DNA of 64,000 nt, from contig NZ_JAGEMK010000012.1 of the NCBI RefSeq assembly GCF_017565425.1, positions 17,472 to 81,471 on the forward strand, given 5' to 3'. Both the position numbers and the translations under genes were made by a program. The notes under the pieces were generated by a model. The model was not told the DNA's origin, ran no database searches, and saw nothing but the letters and a program-made list of their open reading frames with translations. The stretch comes from Actinotalea soli. Lineage in GTDB: Bacteria > Actinomycetota > Actinomycetes > Actinomycetales > Cellulomonadaceae. Below are positions 1 to 10,515 of this stretch, in pieces (within the stretch, counting starts at the first letter, position 1; each line of letters begins with the position of its first letter).

Positions 1-363
1 TACGACGTTGGCGATGGTCACCAAATCGGCGCCCTTGACGTTGGCCACGGCCCCCGACTCGGGCCCGCCGATGAACCCGAAGGTCTCCCCGGCGAGGGTC
101 GCGTTGACGTGGCCGCCGCCGGTCAGCGTCGTGACCTCGACCTCGAGGCCCTCCTCGGCGAAGAAGCCCTCGGCCTGGGCCGCATACAGGGGCAGGTAGC
201 CGACGCCGTGCACGGGCTCGGCGACGGTGATGGTCGTCATCTCGGTCGAGGCGGCCTCGGCCGCGGGCTCGGCGGTGCCCGGATCGGCGTCGGCCGCACC
301 ACCGCACGCGGCGAGGGTGAGGGCCGAGACCGTGGCCAGGGCCAGGAGGGAGGTCTTCTTCAC
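1..363 (-). CDS. NitT/TauT-type ABC transporter substrate-binding lipoprotein (partial)
   Basis: Periplasm-side receptor of the importer whose permease and ATPase lie upstream in the same direction. The reverse strand reads GTG at 361-363 as start, after an AGGA ribosome site, and stays open for 121 codons to the window edge, so the C-terminal part is missing. Residues 1-20 form a lipoprotein signal ending in the lipobox LAAC, followed by an Ala/Glu/Asp linker. From about residue 43 the segment VGYLPLYAAQAEGFF and a following Gly-rich stretch match the N-lobe of the NMT1/THI5-like (SsuA/TauA/ThiY) family. The substrate cannot be told: sulfonates, pyrimidine precursors and other small anions are all used by this family. 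A 131-bp gap separates it from the permease gene. Confidence 0.85.
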   Translation of the reverse strand, partial: MKKTSLLALATVSALTLAACGGAADADPGTAEPAAEAASTEMTTITVAEPVHGVGYLPLYAAQAEGFFAEEGLEVEVTTLTGGGHVNATLAGETFGFIGGPESGAVANVKGADLVTIANVV

Positions 364-428
364 GGGAGGTGTCCTTCGTGGGTGGGGACGGGGGGACGGC
401 ATGCAGGGGTGCAGGCGTGCAGGGTCAG

Positions 429-450
429 GACGACGGCGGGTGCCGTCGTC
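429..450. other. Hairpin between permease and binding-protein genes
   Basis: A perfect 9-bp stem (GACGACGGC with GCCGTCGTC) and a four-base loop lie in the 131-bp gap before the binding-protein gene. There is no T-tract, so it is more likely an mRNA processing or stability element than a strong terminator. It could set different levels of the binding protein and the membrane parts. Confidence 0.4.
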
Positions 451-494
451 GGGAGGGGACGGGGAAGGCGCGGGCGGGCTGTCGAGCGATCGGG

Positions 495-1382
495 CTACCG
501 GGTGTGTGTGATGTTGGAGAGCAGGCGCTTCTCGAACCAGGAGACGACGAGGTAGAGGGCCATCGACAGCGCGGCCAGGGTGAACACGCCGACCCAGATC
601 AGGGCGATGTCGTACGTGGACCCGGCGTACTGGATCATCCGGCCGAGGCCGGCGTTGGACCCGATGTACTCCCCGACGATCGCGCCGGTCAGGGCCAGGC
701 CGATCGCGACCCGCAGGCTCGAGGCCACCCACGGGAGTATCGAGGGGACCACCACCTTGACGAAGACCTGCCAGCGCGACGCCCCGAGGGAGTACATGAG
801 GGTGGTCAGGTCCTTGTCGACCGCCTTGACCGCCGAGTAGGTGTTGAGGATCTGGATGACGATCACCAGGGCGGTGGCCATCGCGACCTTGGAGGTCATG
901 CCCAGTCCCAGCACGAGCACGACGATGGGGGCGAGGGCGAGCTTGGGCATCGCCTCGAAGGCGATGACGAGGGGCTCGGCGGTCAGCGCGTAGGCCCGCG
1001 ACCACCAGAAGGACAGCCCGATCGCCACACCTCCCAGCACCCCGATGATGAACCCGAGCACGGTCGAGGTGAAGGTGAACCGGGCGTTGGCCAGGATGTC
1101 CCCCGACCGGAAGGCGATCACCCCGGTCTCCCAGATGCTCGAGGGCTGGCTCCAGAAGAACGGGTCCACCAGGCCCGCGCGGACGCCGAGCTCCCACCCG
1201 ACGAGGGCGATGACCACGACACCCAGGCGCAGGGCCGCGACGACCCAGCCGCGCGGCTCCTTCTCCGACCGGCGGCGTCGCATCGGTGGGGTGGTGGTCC
1301 GGCGCAGGGTCGCGAGCTCCTGGAGACTGCCCTCCGAGGTGGGCTGCCCCTCGGCGGTCGGCGGCTTGACGAGGGTAGCCAT
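495..1382 (-). CDS. ABC transporter permease, SsuC/TauC family
   Basis: Membrane subunit of the importer, 295 aa. A charged cytoplasmic N-terminus of about 45 residues is followed by about six membrane segments (for example 49-68, 106-125, 150-175, 225-240, 255-282). The ATPase-docking EAA loop is visible around residues 185-225, with the typical SLGAS at 198-202 and a downstream P-x3-P. Its ATG shares one base with the stop codon of the ATPase gene (TGATG), so the two are translationally coupled. Length and layout are usual for the SsuC/TauC/ThiX family. Confidence 0.92.
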   Translation of the reverse strand: MATLVKPPTAEGQPTSEGSLQELATLRRTTTPPMRRRRSEKEPRGWVVAALRLGVVVIALVGWELGVRAGLVDPFFWSQPSSIWETGVIAFRSGDILANARFTFTSTVLGFIIGVLGGVAIGLSFWWSRAYALTAEPLVIAFEAMPKLALAPIVVLVLGLGMTSKVAMATALVIVIQILNTYSAVKAVDKDLTTLMYSLGASRWQVFVKVVVPSILPWVASSLRVAIGLALTGAIVGEYIGSNAGLGRMIQYAGSTYDIALIWVGVFTLAALSMALYLVVSWFEKRLLSNITHTR

Positions 1383-2257
1383 CAGGCCACCGTCCCTTCC
1401 TGGGAGCTGAGACTGCTGGTGGTGTGGGTGGTGTGGGTGGTGTGGGCCCCGTTGAGCAGCTCCCGGGCGTCAGCCTTGAGCGCGACGAACTCGGGGCTCG
1501 TGACCACCGAGGGCTTGCGGGGCCGGGAGAGCGGGACCTCGAACTCGGCGATGATCCGCCCGGGCCGGGCGGACATGACGAAGACCCGGTCGGAGAGGTA
1601 GATCGCCTCGTCGATGTCGTGGGTCACGAACAGGACGGTCTTGTGGAAGTCGTCCCACAGGTCGAGGAGCCACTCCTGCATCTGCTCGCGGGTCTGGGCG
1701 TCGAGGGCTCCGAAGGGCTCGTCGAGCAGGATGATGTCGCGGTTGAACAGGATGGTGCGGAGCAGGGCGACCCGCTGCTTCATCCCGCCCGAGAGCTGGT
1801 GGGGGTAGCGGTTCTCGAAGCCAGCGAGGCCGTACGTGGTGAGCAGGGGCCGGGCGATCGCCTGGGCGGCCTTCTTGCGGACGCCACTGATCTCGAGGCC
1901 CAGGACGACGTTCTCGACCACGGTGCGCCACGGCAGCAGCAGGTCCTTCTGCAGCATGTAGCCGACGAGCCCCTGCTGGCCCGCACGGTCCACGCCGTCG
2001 ATCACGATGCGCCCGCTGCTCGGGGCGTCGAGCCCCGCGATGAGGTTGAACAGGGTGCTCTTGCCGCACCCGCTCGGCCCGATGAGGGAGATGAACTCCC
2101 CCGGTCGGACGCTGAGGTTGGCGTCGACGAGGGCGTCGACGGTGCCCCCCTCGGGGTTCGGGAAGCTGCGGTGGACCTGGTCGATCACCAGCTGCGGGGG
2201 TGCCGCCGAGGTGTCGACGTCAGGGCGAGGACTCGTCAGGGTGGATGCCACGGCCAT
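1382..2257 (-). CDS. ABC transporter ATP-binding protein, SsuB/TauB family
   Basis: Cytoplasmic ATPase of the importer, 291 aa. Walker A GPSGCGKST is at 60-68, the signature LSGGMKQR at 155-162, Walker B ILLDEP at 176-181, and the switch His at about 213. The family signature with GGM in place of GGQ is typical of NitT/TauT importers. The C-terminus carries a low-complexity Ala-His-Thr-Thr run (about 270-280) encoded by a 9-bp tandem repeat (1419-1446), probably a dispensable tail. First gene of the ATPase-permease-binding protein operon, divergent from a FadR-type regulator that probably controls it. Confidence 0.93.
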   Translation of the reverse strand: MAVASTLTSPRPDVDTSAAPPQLVIDQVHRSFPNPEGGTVDALVDANLSVRPGEFISLIGPSGCGKSTLFNLIAGLDAPSSGRIVIDGVDRAGQQGLVGYMLQKDLLLPWRTVVENVVLGLEISGVRKKAAQAIARPLLTTYGLAGFENRYPHQLSGGMKQRVALLRTILFNRDIILLDEPFGALDAQTREQMQEWLLDLWDDFHKTVLFVTHDIDEAIYLSDRVFVMSARPGRIIAEFEVPLSRPRKPSVVTSPEFVALKADARELLNGAHTTHTTHTTSSLSSQEGTVA

Positions 2258-2270
2258 CTCCTCGGTGGGT

Positions 2271-2286
2271 TCTATAATCTATAGAG
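2271..2286. promoter_or_regulatory. Operator/promoter candidate between the GntR gene and the ABC operon
   Basis: An AT-rich island in GC-rich DNA. TCTATA occurs as a direct repeat (2271-2276, 2278-2283), TCTATAGA at 2278-2285 is a perfect palindrome, and TATAAT at 2273-2278 is a consensus -10 for the plus strand. It lies 14 bp upstream of the ATPase start, the place expected for the operator of the divergent GntR protein. The regulator-site link is inferred. Confidence 0.5.
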
Positions 2287-2459
2287 CATGTCTACGGGGA
2301 GGCCGTTTCTCGCGCATGTGTCGTGTGTAAAGAGGGTGTAACGCGTCACGGGAGACCGGCCGGCGACCTGCAGGCGTCGTCGCGCCGACCCTGTCCCGTG
2401 GCACGATGACGGATCGGAGACCTGGCGCCGGGGCGCGGTCGAGGGACGAGGAGCGGCGA

Positions 2460-3152
2460 GTGCCGGGACACAGAGCGCAGGACGGCCGACCGGCCCGCAC
2501 CACCCACGAGTGGGTGCGCACACGCCTCCGGTCGGCGATCTTCGCCGGGGACTACCCACCCGGGTCCAAGCTGGTCCAGACCGAGATCGCCGAGCAGCTC
2601 GGCATCAGCGTCACCCCGGTGCGAGAGGCGATGCGCGACCTCATCAACGAGGGCCTCGTCGACTTCGACCCGCACCGCGCCGCGACCGTGCGGCGCATCG
2701 ACATCGCCGACGCGATCGAGGTCAACGAGCTGCGCCTCGTCCTCGAGCCGCTCGCCGTCCGCCAGGCCGCCGAGCACATCACCCCCGAGGAGCTCGACCA
2801 CCTGCGCGACCTCGAAACGGTCATGGAGGCCACCGAGACCCACCAGGACTGGCTCGAGGCGAACCGCGAGTTCCACCTCGCCGTCATCGAGGCCGCGCGC
2901 GCGCCGCGCCTGGCGGGGATCCTCACCCACCTGCGGCAGATCAGCAGCTACTACCTCGCGGCCTTCGCCCGGGTGGGCGGCGTCGACCACGCCAAGAGCG
3001 CCCGCGAGCACCGGGACCTCATCGCCGCCCTCGCCGAGGGGGACGGGGACCGCGCCTCCGCGATCATGGCCAACCACCTGGCCCAGACCGACCAGCTCAC
3101 CGCGGGCCTCAGCGCCTCGACCCCGACGGCGGGGGCCGACCAGGCGGGGTAG
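2460..3152 (+). CDS. GntR-family regulator, FadR/FCD subfamily
   Basis: Predicted ligand-responsive repressor of the divergent ABC operon. The chosen start is GTG at 2460, six bases after GAGGAG. An in-frame ATG at 2406 has no good ribosome site and would only add a basic, disordered 18 residues. From this start the protein has 230 aa. An N-terminal winged helix (about residues 12-80, with SVTPVREAMRDL as recognition region) is followed by an all-helical FCD domain that includes the metal/ligand-type segment NREFHLAVIEAA. Such proteins usually bind a small organic acid. The effector is unknown but is probably related to the ABC substrate. Confidence 0.9.
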   Translation: MPGHRAQDGRPARTTHEWVRTRLRSAIFAGDYPPGSKLVQTEIAEQLGISVTPVREAMRDLINEGLVDFDPHRAATVRRIDIADAIEVNELRLVLEPLAVRQAAEHITPEELDHLRDLETVMEATETHQDWLEANREFHLAVIEAARAPRLAGILTHLRQISSYYLAAFARVGGVDHAKSAREHRDLIAALAEGDGDRASAIMANHLAQTDQLTAGLSASTPTAGADQAG

Positions 3153-3213
3153 GCAGCGCCTGGAGCAGCACGTGCCTGGAGGCGGTGCGCGCCGCAGGCC
3201 CTGGGGACGACGA

Positions 3214-3253
3214 AGCGCCCGGGGCCGGTGGTCTCCCACCTGCCCCGGGCGCT
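3214..3253. terminator. Bidirectional terminator hairpin between GntR gene and clpC
   Basis: A perfect 12-bp GC-rich stem AGCGCCCGGGGC (3214-3225) with its complement (3242-3253) and a 16-base loop lies between the converging regulator gene and clpC. No T-tract is present on either side, as is common in high-GC actinobacteria. Confidence 0.7.
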
Positions 3254-3295
3254 CCCGGTGCTCAGCCCCACCCGGTCAGGGTGGGGGTCCTGCGC

Positions 3296-5845
<2,550 letters not shown>

Positions 5846-5905
5846 CTGCGCTCCTTGCGGGCGGCGTTCACCCTGCCTGGCGCAGGGTCTGGACGTCGTT
5901 CGTCA

Positions 5906-5911
5906 AGGCTA
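5906..5911 (-). promoter_or_regulatory. clpC promoter -10 candidate
   Basis: TAGCCT on the minus strand, about 60 bp upstream of the clpC ATG. Transcription starting near 5899 would give a leader of about 54 bases containing the visible AAGGAG ribosome site. It precedes clpC in sense direction and no other good -10 is seen. Confidence 0.45.
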
Positions 5912-5942
5912 ACCGCGGGTACCCCCCAGCACTGCCCGTGTT

Positions 5943-5953
5943 CGCCGCAGGCG
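5943..5953. promoter_or_regulatory. ClgR-like box upstream of clpC
   Basis: CGC-CGCAG-GCG fits the CGC-N5-GCG core of ClgR operators, which activate clp genes in actinobacteria. It lies about 44-54 bases upstream of the inferred clpC start of transcription, a normal activator distance. The motif is short, so chance occurrence in GC-rich DNA is a real alternative. Confidence 0.4.
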
Positions 5954-5997
5954 TGATCCGATCGTGAGGTCACGGGGAGCCACGGGGAGAGGGGAGG

Positions 5998-6906
5998 ATG
6001 GTCCGCGTGCCCGAGACGACTGCCCTGACCTCCGCCGAGCTTCCCGCCGGCCTCGACCCCGCAGCCCTCGACATCCGCCTCGTCGCGGTCGACATGGACG
6101 GGACCCTGCTCGACGCCGACCACCAGGTGCACCCGACCCTGTGGCCCCTGCTCGACGAGCTCGACCGACGCGGAGTGGTCTTCTGCCCCGCGAGCGGCCG
6201 CCAGCACGCGACCCTCGTCGAGCAGTTCGCCGGCCGGCCGCAGGAGCTCGCGTACATCGCCGAGAACGGCGCCTACGTCTCGCGGGACGGCGCCGAGCTC
6301 AGCTCGCGGGCCCTGGACCGGCCCCTCGTCGAGGAGGTCGTCGCGACGGTGCGGGAGCTCGCGGCGTCGGGCCCGGACGTGGGGGCCGTGGTCTGCGGCA
6401 AGCGCTCGGCCTACGTCGAGCGCGCCGACCGGCCGTTCCTCGACGAGGCCGAGCGGTACTACGCGCGGCTCACCGTGGTCGAGGACCTCCTCGCGGTCGA
6501 GGACGACGTGCTCAAGGTCGCCGTCTTCGACTTCGGCGCCGCGCACCGCACCACGGCCCCCGCCCTGCAGCGCTTCACCGCGACCCACCAGGTGGTGGTC
6601 TCGGGCCAGCACTGGACCGACGTCATGGACCGGCGCACCCACAAGGGCGCTGCGCTCGCGACGCTGCAGGAGGCGCTCGGCGTGACCCCGGCCCAGACCG
6701 TCGTCTTCGGCGACTACCTCAACGACGTGCAGATGATCGAGGCCGCCGACCTCTCCTTCGCGATGGCCAACGCCCACCCCGAGGTCCGCGAGCGCGCCCG
6801 CTACGAGGCTCCCGCCAACACCGAGAACGGCGTGGTCCGCACCCTCGCGGCGCTGCTCGGGATCCCGATGGCCGAGCTCGAGGCTAGGAGCCGGCCGGCC
6901 GGGTGA
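5998..6906 (+). CDS. HAD-superfamily hydrolase, Cof-like (subclass IIB)
   Basis: Predicted small-molecule (sugar or cofactor) phosphatase, 302 aa. HAD motif I DMDGTLLD is at about 32-39. The conserved acidic motif IV GDYLNDVQMIEAA lies near 239-251 and is followed by the typical MANAHPEVR. The long insert between them is the C2 cap of Cof/YbjI proteins. Start ATG at 5998 follows GGGGAGG. The last 23 bp overlap the convergent alpha/beta hydrolase gene. Substrate not predictable. Confidence 0.9.
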   Translation: MVRVPETTALTSAELPAGLDPAALDIRLVAVDMDGTLLDADHQVHPTLWPLLDELDRRGVVFCPASGRQHATLVEQFAGRPQELAYIAENGAYVSRDGAELSSRALDRPLVEEVVATVRELAASGPDVGAVVCGKRSAYVERADRPFLDEAERYYARLTVVEDLLAVEDDVLKVAVFDFGAAHRTTAPALQRFTATHQVVVSGQHWTDVMDRRTHKGAALATLQEALGVTPAQTVVFGDYLNDVQMIEAADLSFAMANAHPEVRERARYEAPANTENGVVRTLAALLGIPMAELEARSRPAG

Positions 6907-7843
6907 GGTGCTCGACGACGGCCGCGACCACGCCGTCGTCCGCGAGGATGCGCTGGTGGCCCAGGCCCGAGGTGGCCAGGAACCTGGCGTCGGGCCACGA
7001 GCCGGCGATGCGGGCGCCGACGGCGTACGGGGTCTCCTTGTCCTGACGGTCGTGGATGACCACGGGGTCGGGGAGGCCGCCGTCGGCCCCGAGCGGGCCG
7101 AGGTCGAAGCCCTCGACCGGGCGCTCGCAGAGCTCCTCGAGGCGGGCCTGGAGCCGGCTGCGGGTGCGCTCGGTCACGCCGATGGCCTGCGCGAACCCGT
7201 AGGAGATCCGCGCGAAGTCCTCGTTGGGGGCGATCAGCGCGAGACGCCCGACGGCGAGGTGCTCGCGCGCCACGACGACCGCCGCGGTGCACCCCATCGA
7301 GTGGGCGACCATGCCCGCGGCGGGCCCGAAGGCCCGACCGACCGCGGCGAGACCCTCGACGGCGTCGAGCACGTTGCCCTGGCCCGGGCCCATGAGCCCC
7401 GGCTCAGACTCCCCGTGGCCGGGGGCGTCGAAGGCCACGACCCGGTACCCGGCCGCGACCAGAGGGGCGACGAAGGCGCCCAGCTGACCGCGCCAGCCAC
7501 CCCAGCCGTGCACGAGGTAGATCACCGGGCCCTCGCCCCAGCTCTCCACGACGAGCTCGGCCCCGCGCTCGGTCCGGACGCGGTCGATCTGCCCGGGGTG
7601 GGGGCGGAAGTCCTTGCGACGGCCGGGGTTGCCGGGCGGGGTGCACCACAGGCGGACGGCCCGCTCGGCCGCGAGGTCCGGGGCGAGCCGGTCGAGGACC
7701 GCGAAGGTGGCCCGGAGGGCGTGGGCCCGCGCCCCCCGGACCTGGGGGGCCACCGGGGCGGCCAGGGCGGGGTCGACGCCGGCGCTGGGGGCGGCGGGGG
7801 CTGTGGTCTCGGTCGGAGCCGGGATCGGGGGCATGGGGATCAC
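6884..7843 (-). CDS. Alpha/beta hydrolase
   Basis: Predicted serine hydrolase of 319 aa. HGWGG (about 114-118) forms the oxyanion-hole loop, AHSMG is the nucleophile elbow (Ser in place), DRQDKETPY carries the likely catalytic Asp, and GLGHQRIL the catalytic His, so the triad is complete. The N-terminal 30 residues are Pro/Ala-rich. Its start overlaps the stop of the TetR gene by four bases (ATGA), so regulator and enzyme form one operon. Substrate unknown, probably a lipophilic ester. The convergent HAD gene overlaps its 3' end. Confidence 0.88.
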   Translation of the reverse strand: MIPMPPIPAPTETTAPAAPSAGVDPALAAPVAPQVRGARAHALRATFAVLDRLAPDLAAERAVRLWCTPPGNPGRRKDFRPHPGQIDRVRTERGAELVVESWGEGPVIYLVHGWGGWRGQLGAFVAPLVAAGYRVVAFDAPGHGESEPGLMGPGQGNVLDAVEGLAAVGRAFGPAAGMVAHSMGCTAAVVVAREHLAVGRLALIAPNEDFARISYGFAQAIGVTERTRSRLQARLEELCERPVEGFDLGPLGADGGLPDPVVIHDRQDKETPYAVGARIAGSWPDARFLATSGLGHQRILADDGVVAAVVEHLTRPAGS

Positions 7844-8517
7844 TCCTCGTCGTGCGGCGCGCGGCTGGGCGCGTCCTCGTCGGGCGCACGGACGGCGCCC
7901 TGGTGGTGGGGACTGCGCGCCGCGGCCAGCAGGGCGGCCACCGCGGTCCGGGCGCGCGCCTCGGCCCGCGGGTCCCGCAGCAGACGGTGCGCGTGGTAGT
8001 AGGCGAGCATCACGCCGTAGAGGTCGGCGGCGAACTGGTCGGGGGCGACGTCGACGCGGAACTGGCCGTCCGCCACCCCCCCGGCGACGATGCGCGCGAT
8101 CGTCCGGACCAGCTCACGGTGCTGCTCCTCGAGGAGGTCGCGGACGGCCCCCTCCTGGTCGTCGAGCTCGACGCTGGCCTTGACGATCAGCACCCCGCCC
8201 GGGGCGAAGGTCCGCCCGCAGGCCAGCCAGCGGTCGACCAGGGCGTGCACCCGTGGCTCCCCCCGCGGGGCCTGGAGGGCTGGCCGTACGACAGCCGCGG
8301 CGAACTGCTCGGCCGCCGTCTCGAGGACCGCGAGCTGCAGCGCCTCCTTCGAGCGGACGTGCGCGTAGAGCCCGCTCTTGGACAGCCCCGCCTCGGCCGC
8401 GAGCTGCCCCACGGTCAGGCCGCCGAGGCCCACCCGGCAGGCCACCTCGACGGCCCGCTCGAGGATCGCGGCACGGGTCCGCTGCCCCTTGCTCTCCTCG
8501 CTCGCCCCCGCATCCAC
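7840..8517 (-). CDS. TetR-family transcriptional regulator
   Basis: Repressor of 225 aa, first gene of a two-gene operon with the alpha/beta hydrolase. The N-terminal helix-turn-helix spans about 14-60, with LTVGQLAAEAGLSKSGLYAHV as the HTH core. The C-terminal ligand domain (about 85-195) resembles TetR_C_6-type domains. A 14-bp palindrome 12 bp upstream of the start is the likely autoregulatory operator. Ligand unknown, probably a substrate or product of the hydrolase. Confidence 0.9.
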   Translation of the reverse strand: MDAGASEESKGQRTRAAILERAVEVACRVGLGGLTVGQLAAEAGLSKSGLYAHVRSKEALQLAVLETAAEQFAAAVVRPALQAPRGEPRVHALVDRWLACGRTFAPGGVLIVKASVELDDQEGAVRDLLEEQHRELVRTIARIVAGGVADGQFRVDVAPDQFAADLYGVMLAYYHAHRLLRDPRAEARARTAVAALLAAARSPHHQGAVRAPDEDAPSRAPHDEE

Positions 8518-8528
8518 TCGAGCAAATT

Positions 8529-8542
8529 AGCACGATCGTGCT
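8529..8542. promoter_or_regulatory. Palindromic operator of the TetR-hydrolase operon
   Basis: AGCACGATCGTGCT is a perfect 14-bp palindrome flanked by A/T-rich bases, 12 bp upstream of the TetR start codon. GCACGATCGTGC-type sites are usual for autoregulated TetR proteins of actinobacteria. Confidence 0.65.
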
Positions 8543-8545
8543 TTT

Positions 8546-8656
8546 CTCGTGTCAGAAGCCCAGGTCGCCAGAGGTATCCCACCGTCTGACACGAGACCAG
8601 ACCACGCTCGTGTCAGACGGTGGGGGTGCCAGGGGTATCCCAGGTTCTGACACGAG
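8546..8656. repeat. Two 50-bp palindrome-ended repeat elements
   Basis: Two 50-bp units (8546-8595 and 8607-8656) each begin with CTCGTGTCAGA and end with its inverse TCTGACACGAG, and share an inner GCCAGRGGTATCCCA. An 11-bp spacer separates them. The right half of unit 1 and the left half of unit 2 form a perfect 18-bp hairpin stem (8578-8595 with 8607-8624). They lie between the dtd stop and the TetR start, so they may end dtd transcription or be a dispersed REP-like element. Confidence 0.75.
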
Positions 8657-8678
8657 AGGGGGTGGGGAGGGAGGGGGG

Positions 8679-9104
8679 TCAGGCCTCGAGGAGGATCGTG
8701 GTCGGGCCGTCGTTGACGAGCTCGACGGCCATGTCCGCGCCGAAGGCCCCGGTCTCCACGCGCAGGCCGCGAGCGCGCAGGTCGGCGACGACGGCGTCGA
8801 CGAGGGGCTCGGCCACGGGGCCGGGGGCTGCTGCGTTCCAGGTCGGACGGCGACCCTTGCGGGTGTCGGCGTAGAGCGTGAACTGGCTGACCACGAGCAC
8901 CGGGGCCCCGGCGTCGACCGCCGAGCGCTCCTCACGCAGGATGCGCAGCTCTGCCACCTTGCGCGCGATGAGCGCCACCTGGTCGGCGCCGTCCTCGTGG
9001 GTCACCCCGACGAGCACCACCAGGCCGGGCTCGTCGATCTGCCCGACCACCTCGCCGTCCACGGTGACCGAGGCGCGGCTCACGCGCTGCACGACGGCCC
9101 TCAC
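8679..9104 (-). CDS. dtd: D-aminoacyl-tRNA deacylase
   Basis: Proofreading enzyme that removes D-amino acids (and Gly on tRNA-Ala) from tRNA. 141 aa, usual length of DTD. It starts [15 protein letters not shown] and carries the [15 protein letters not shown] motif (about 75-91) with the active-site Ser-Gln and the conserved Thr, plus an [13 protein letters not shown] ending in which the Gly-Pro cis motif is conserved. Its ATG overlaps the stop of the asparaginase gene by four bases. Last gene of the minus-strand run that starts near 14.7 kb. Confidence 0.97.
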   Translation of the reverse strand: MRAVVQRVSRASVTVDGEVVGQIDEPGLVVLVGVTHEDGADQVALIARKVAELRILREERSAVDAGAPVLVVSQFTLYADTRKGRRPTWNAAAPGPVAEPLVDAVVADLRARGLRVETGAFGADMAVELVNDGPTTILLEA

Positions 9105-10171
9105 GACGCACCCCCGCGCGCAGCTCCCGCGTCCAGCACGGCACGGACCTCACCGACGGGGACGCCGTGACCCAGGACCGGGGTGCGACCGACCTCGCGC
9201 AGCGCCGTCAGCACCTCCTGCATCCGGGCACCATCGCCGCGCGCCAGCACCGACTCGCGGGTCCTCGCCCCGTCGAGGGCACGCTCGAGGGCACCCGCCA
9301 CGACGACGGCGCAGGGCCGCATCGACCCGTCGCGCACCTTGAGGGCCAGGCCGGTCCCGTCGGGCAGACCCGCCGCGTAGACGCCGTCCGCCCCGTCCTT
9401 GACGACCAGGCCCGGGACCGCACGCATGAGGCGGGTGACCTCGCGGCCGGGGCCCCCGACCAGCTCGGGGTGGCGGACCATCACCCGGGCGACCCGCGCC
9501 TCGGGGGTCTCCGGGGCGTCGAGGGGCAGCTCGTCGCCCGCGCCCGCGGCAGCGCTCGCGATCCGCCCGAAGGCCCGGGCCAGGCCCCGTGACGTCGTCG
9601 AGAGCAGCGGGGCCCCGCACCCGTCGACCGTGGTCAGCTCGACCGGGACCCCGGTGAGCTCGGTGAGGGTCGCACGGATGGCCTGCTGCAGCGGGTGCTC
9701 GGGGTCGAGGTACGTGGCGGTGTCCCACCCGAGCTGGGCGCAGGTGCGCACCATGGCCGCGTGCTTGCCCGAGCAGTTCTGCGTGACCGAGGAGGCGGTG
9801 CCGCCCTCGGCCCGCCAGAGGGCGGCTGCCTCGGGGTCCGAGGGGAGTGTCGGGGTGTTGAGCAGGGCGTCGACCCCGAGACCAGCCCCCTCGAGGACGG
9901 CCCTCACCACCGCGAGGTGCTCGGCCGAGCCGTCGTGGCTCGCACAGGCCAGCGCCAGCCCGCGGTCGTCGATCTCGAGACCGGCGCGCAGCATCGCCAC
10001 GGCCTGCAGGGGCTTGACCGTGGACCGGGGCCAGATCGTCGCGTCGGGGTCACCGACGGTGAGCTCGGACGAGGCCCCCTCGGGCCGACCGGGGACGAGC
10101 ACGAGGTGCCCGTGGTGCTCGGACTCGACGAGGCCCCCTCGCACCACCTCGGCGAGGAGCCCGGTCACCAT
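9101..10171 (-). CDS. Asparaginase, AnsA/ReAV-type (asparaginase II family)
   Basis: Predicted to hydrolyse L-asparagine to aspartate and ammonia in the cytoplasm, 356 aa. The start is the ATG at 10171; a much longer open frame upstream overlaps DUF2516 and is spurious. Key elements of the Rhizobium ReAV-type fold are present: STVKP (Ser/Lys pair, about 48-52), NCSGKHAAM (Cys and Lys of the metal site, about 134-142), and DGCGAP with the second Cys. This family is unrelated to E. coli AnsB. The start lies inside the end of the DUF2516 gene and the end overlaps dtd, so translation is coupled. Confidence 0.88.
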   Translation of the reverse strand: MVTGLLAEVVRGGLVESEHHGHLVLVPGRPEGASSELTVGDPDATIWPRSTVKPLQAVAMLRAGLEIDDRGLALACASHDGSAEHLAVVRAVLEGAGLGVDALLNTPTLPSDPEAAALWRAEGGTASSVTQNCSGKHAAMVRTCAQLGWDTATYLDPEHPLQQAIRATLTELTGVPVELTTVDGCGAPLLSTTSRGLARAFGRIASAAAGAGDELPLDAPETPEARVARVMVRHPELVGGPGREVTRLMRAVPGLVVKDGADGVYAAGLPDGTGLALKVRDGSMRPCAVVVAGALERALDGARTRESVLARGDGARMQEVLTALREVGRTPVLGHGVPVGEVRAVLDAGAARGGAS

Positions 10172-10503
10172 CCGCCGCGCGACCCGCCCGGGCGTCCACC
10201 TCGCCCCGAGTACGGGGCGATCGCGGGCTTGACGTCGACGAGGTACACGATCGAGGCCACCGCGCTGCCCAGGGCCAAGAACCTCAGGGCCCCGATGCCC
10301 AGCGGCGGCGGGATCGCGACGAAGGCCACGGCGAGGGCGACCCCGAGCAGCACGCCCCAGAACGTCTTGGTCCGCTTGCCCCCCGAGACGAAGGCGGCCG
10401 CAGGGCGGCGGGCGAGGTCGGCGATCGCGACCACGCACAGCACGAAGACGAGGAGGTACAGCGCCAGGAAGACGAAGAGCTGCGCCGAGTAGAGGTTGGA
10501 CAC
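10165..10503 (-). CDS. DUF2516 family membrane protein
   Basis: 112-aa protein with about three hydrophobic segments (8-32, 46-66, 70-92) and a Gly/Arg-rich tail. The layout matches the actinobacterial DUF2516 family of unknown function. The GTG start at 10503 is preceded at six bases by TAGGCT, so the mRNA is probably leaderless. It overlaps the asparaginase start by seven bases. Confidence 0.8.
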   Translation of the reverse strand: MSNLYSAQLFVFLALYLLVFVLCVVAIADLARRPAAAFVSGGKRTKTFWGVLLGVALAVAFVAIPPPLGIGALRFLALGSAVASIVYLVDVKPAIAPYSGRGGRPGGSRGGW

Positions 10504-10509
10504 GCCTGA

Positions 10510-10515
10510 AGCCTA
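10510..10515 (-). promoter_or_regulatory. Leaderless -10 of DUF2516, sharing the stop codon of the GGDEF gene
   Basis: On the minus strand TAGGCT is followed by six bases and then GTG. Its first three bases are the TAG stop codon of the upstream GGDEF gene (10513-10515), so the stop codon and the promoter element are the same DNA. Confidence 0.55.

Noticed and set aside
9101..10438. Longer start for the asparaginase gene
   Set aside because: The first 89 codons are Arg/Pro-rich and cover the DUF2516 gene in another frame; ATG 10171 starts right at the conserved N-terminus.
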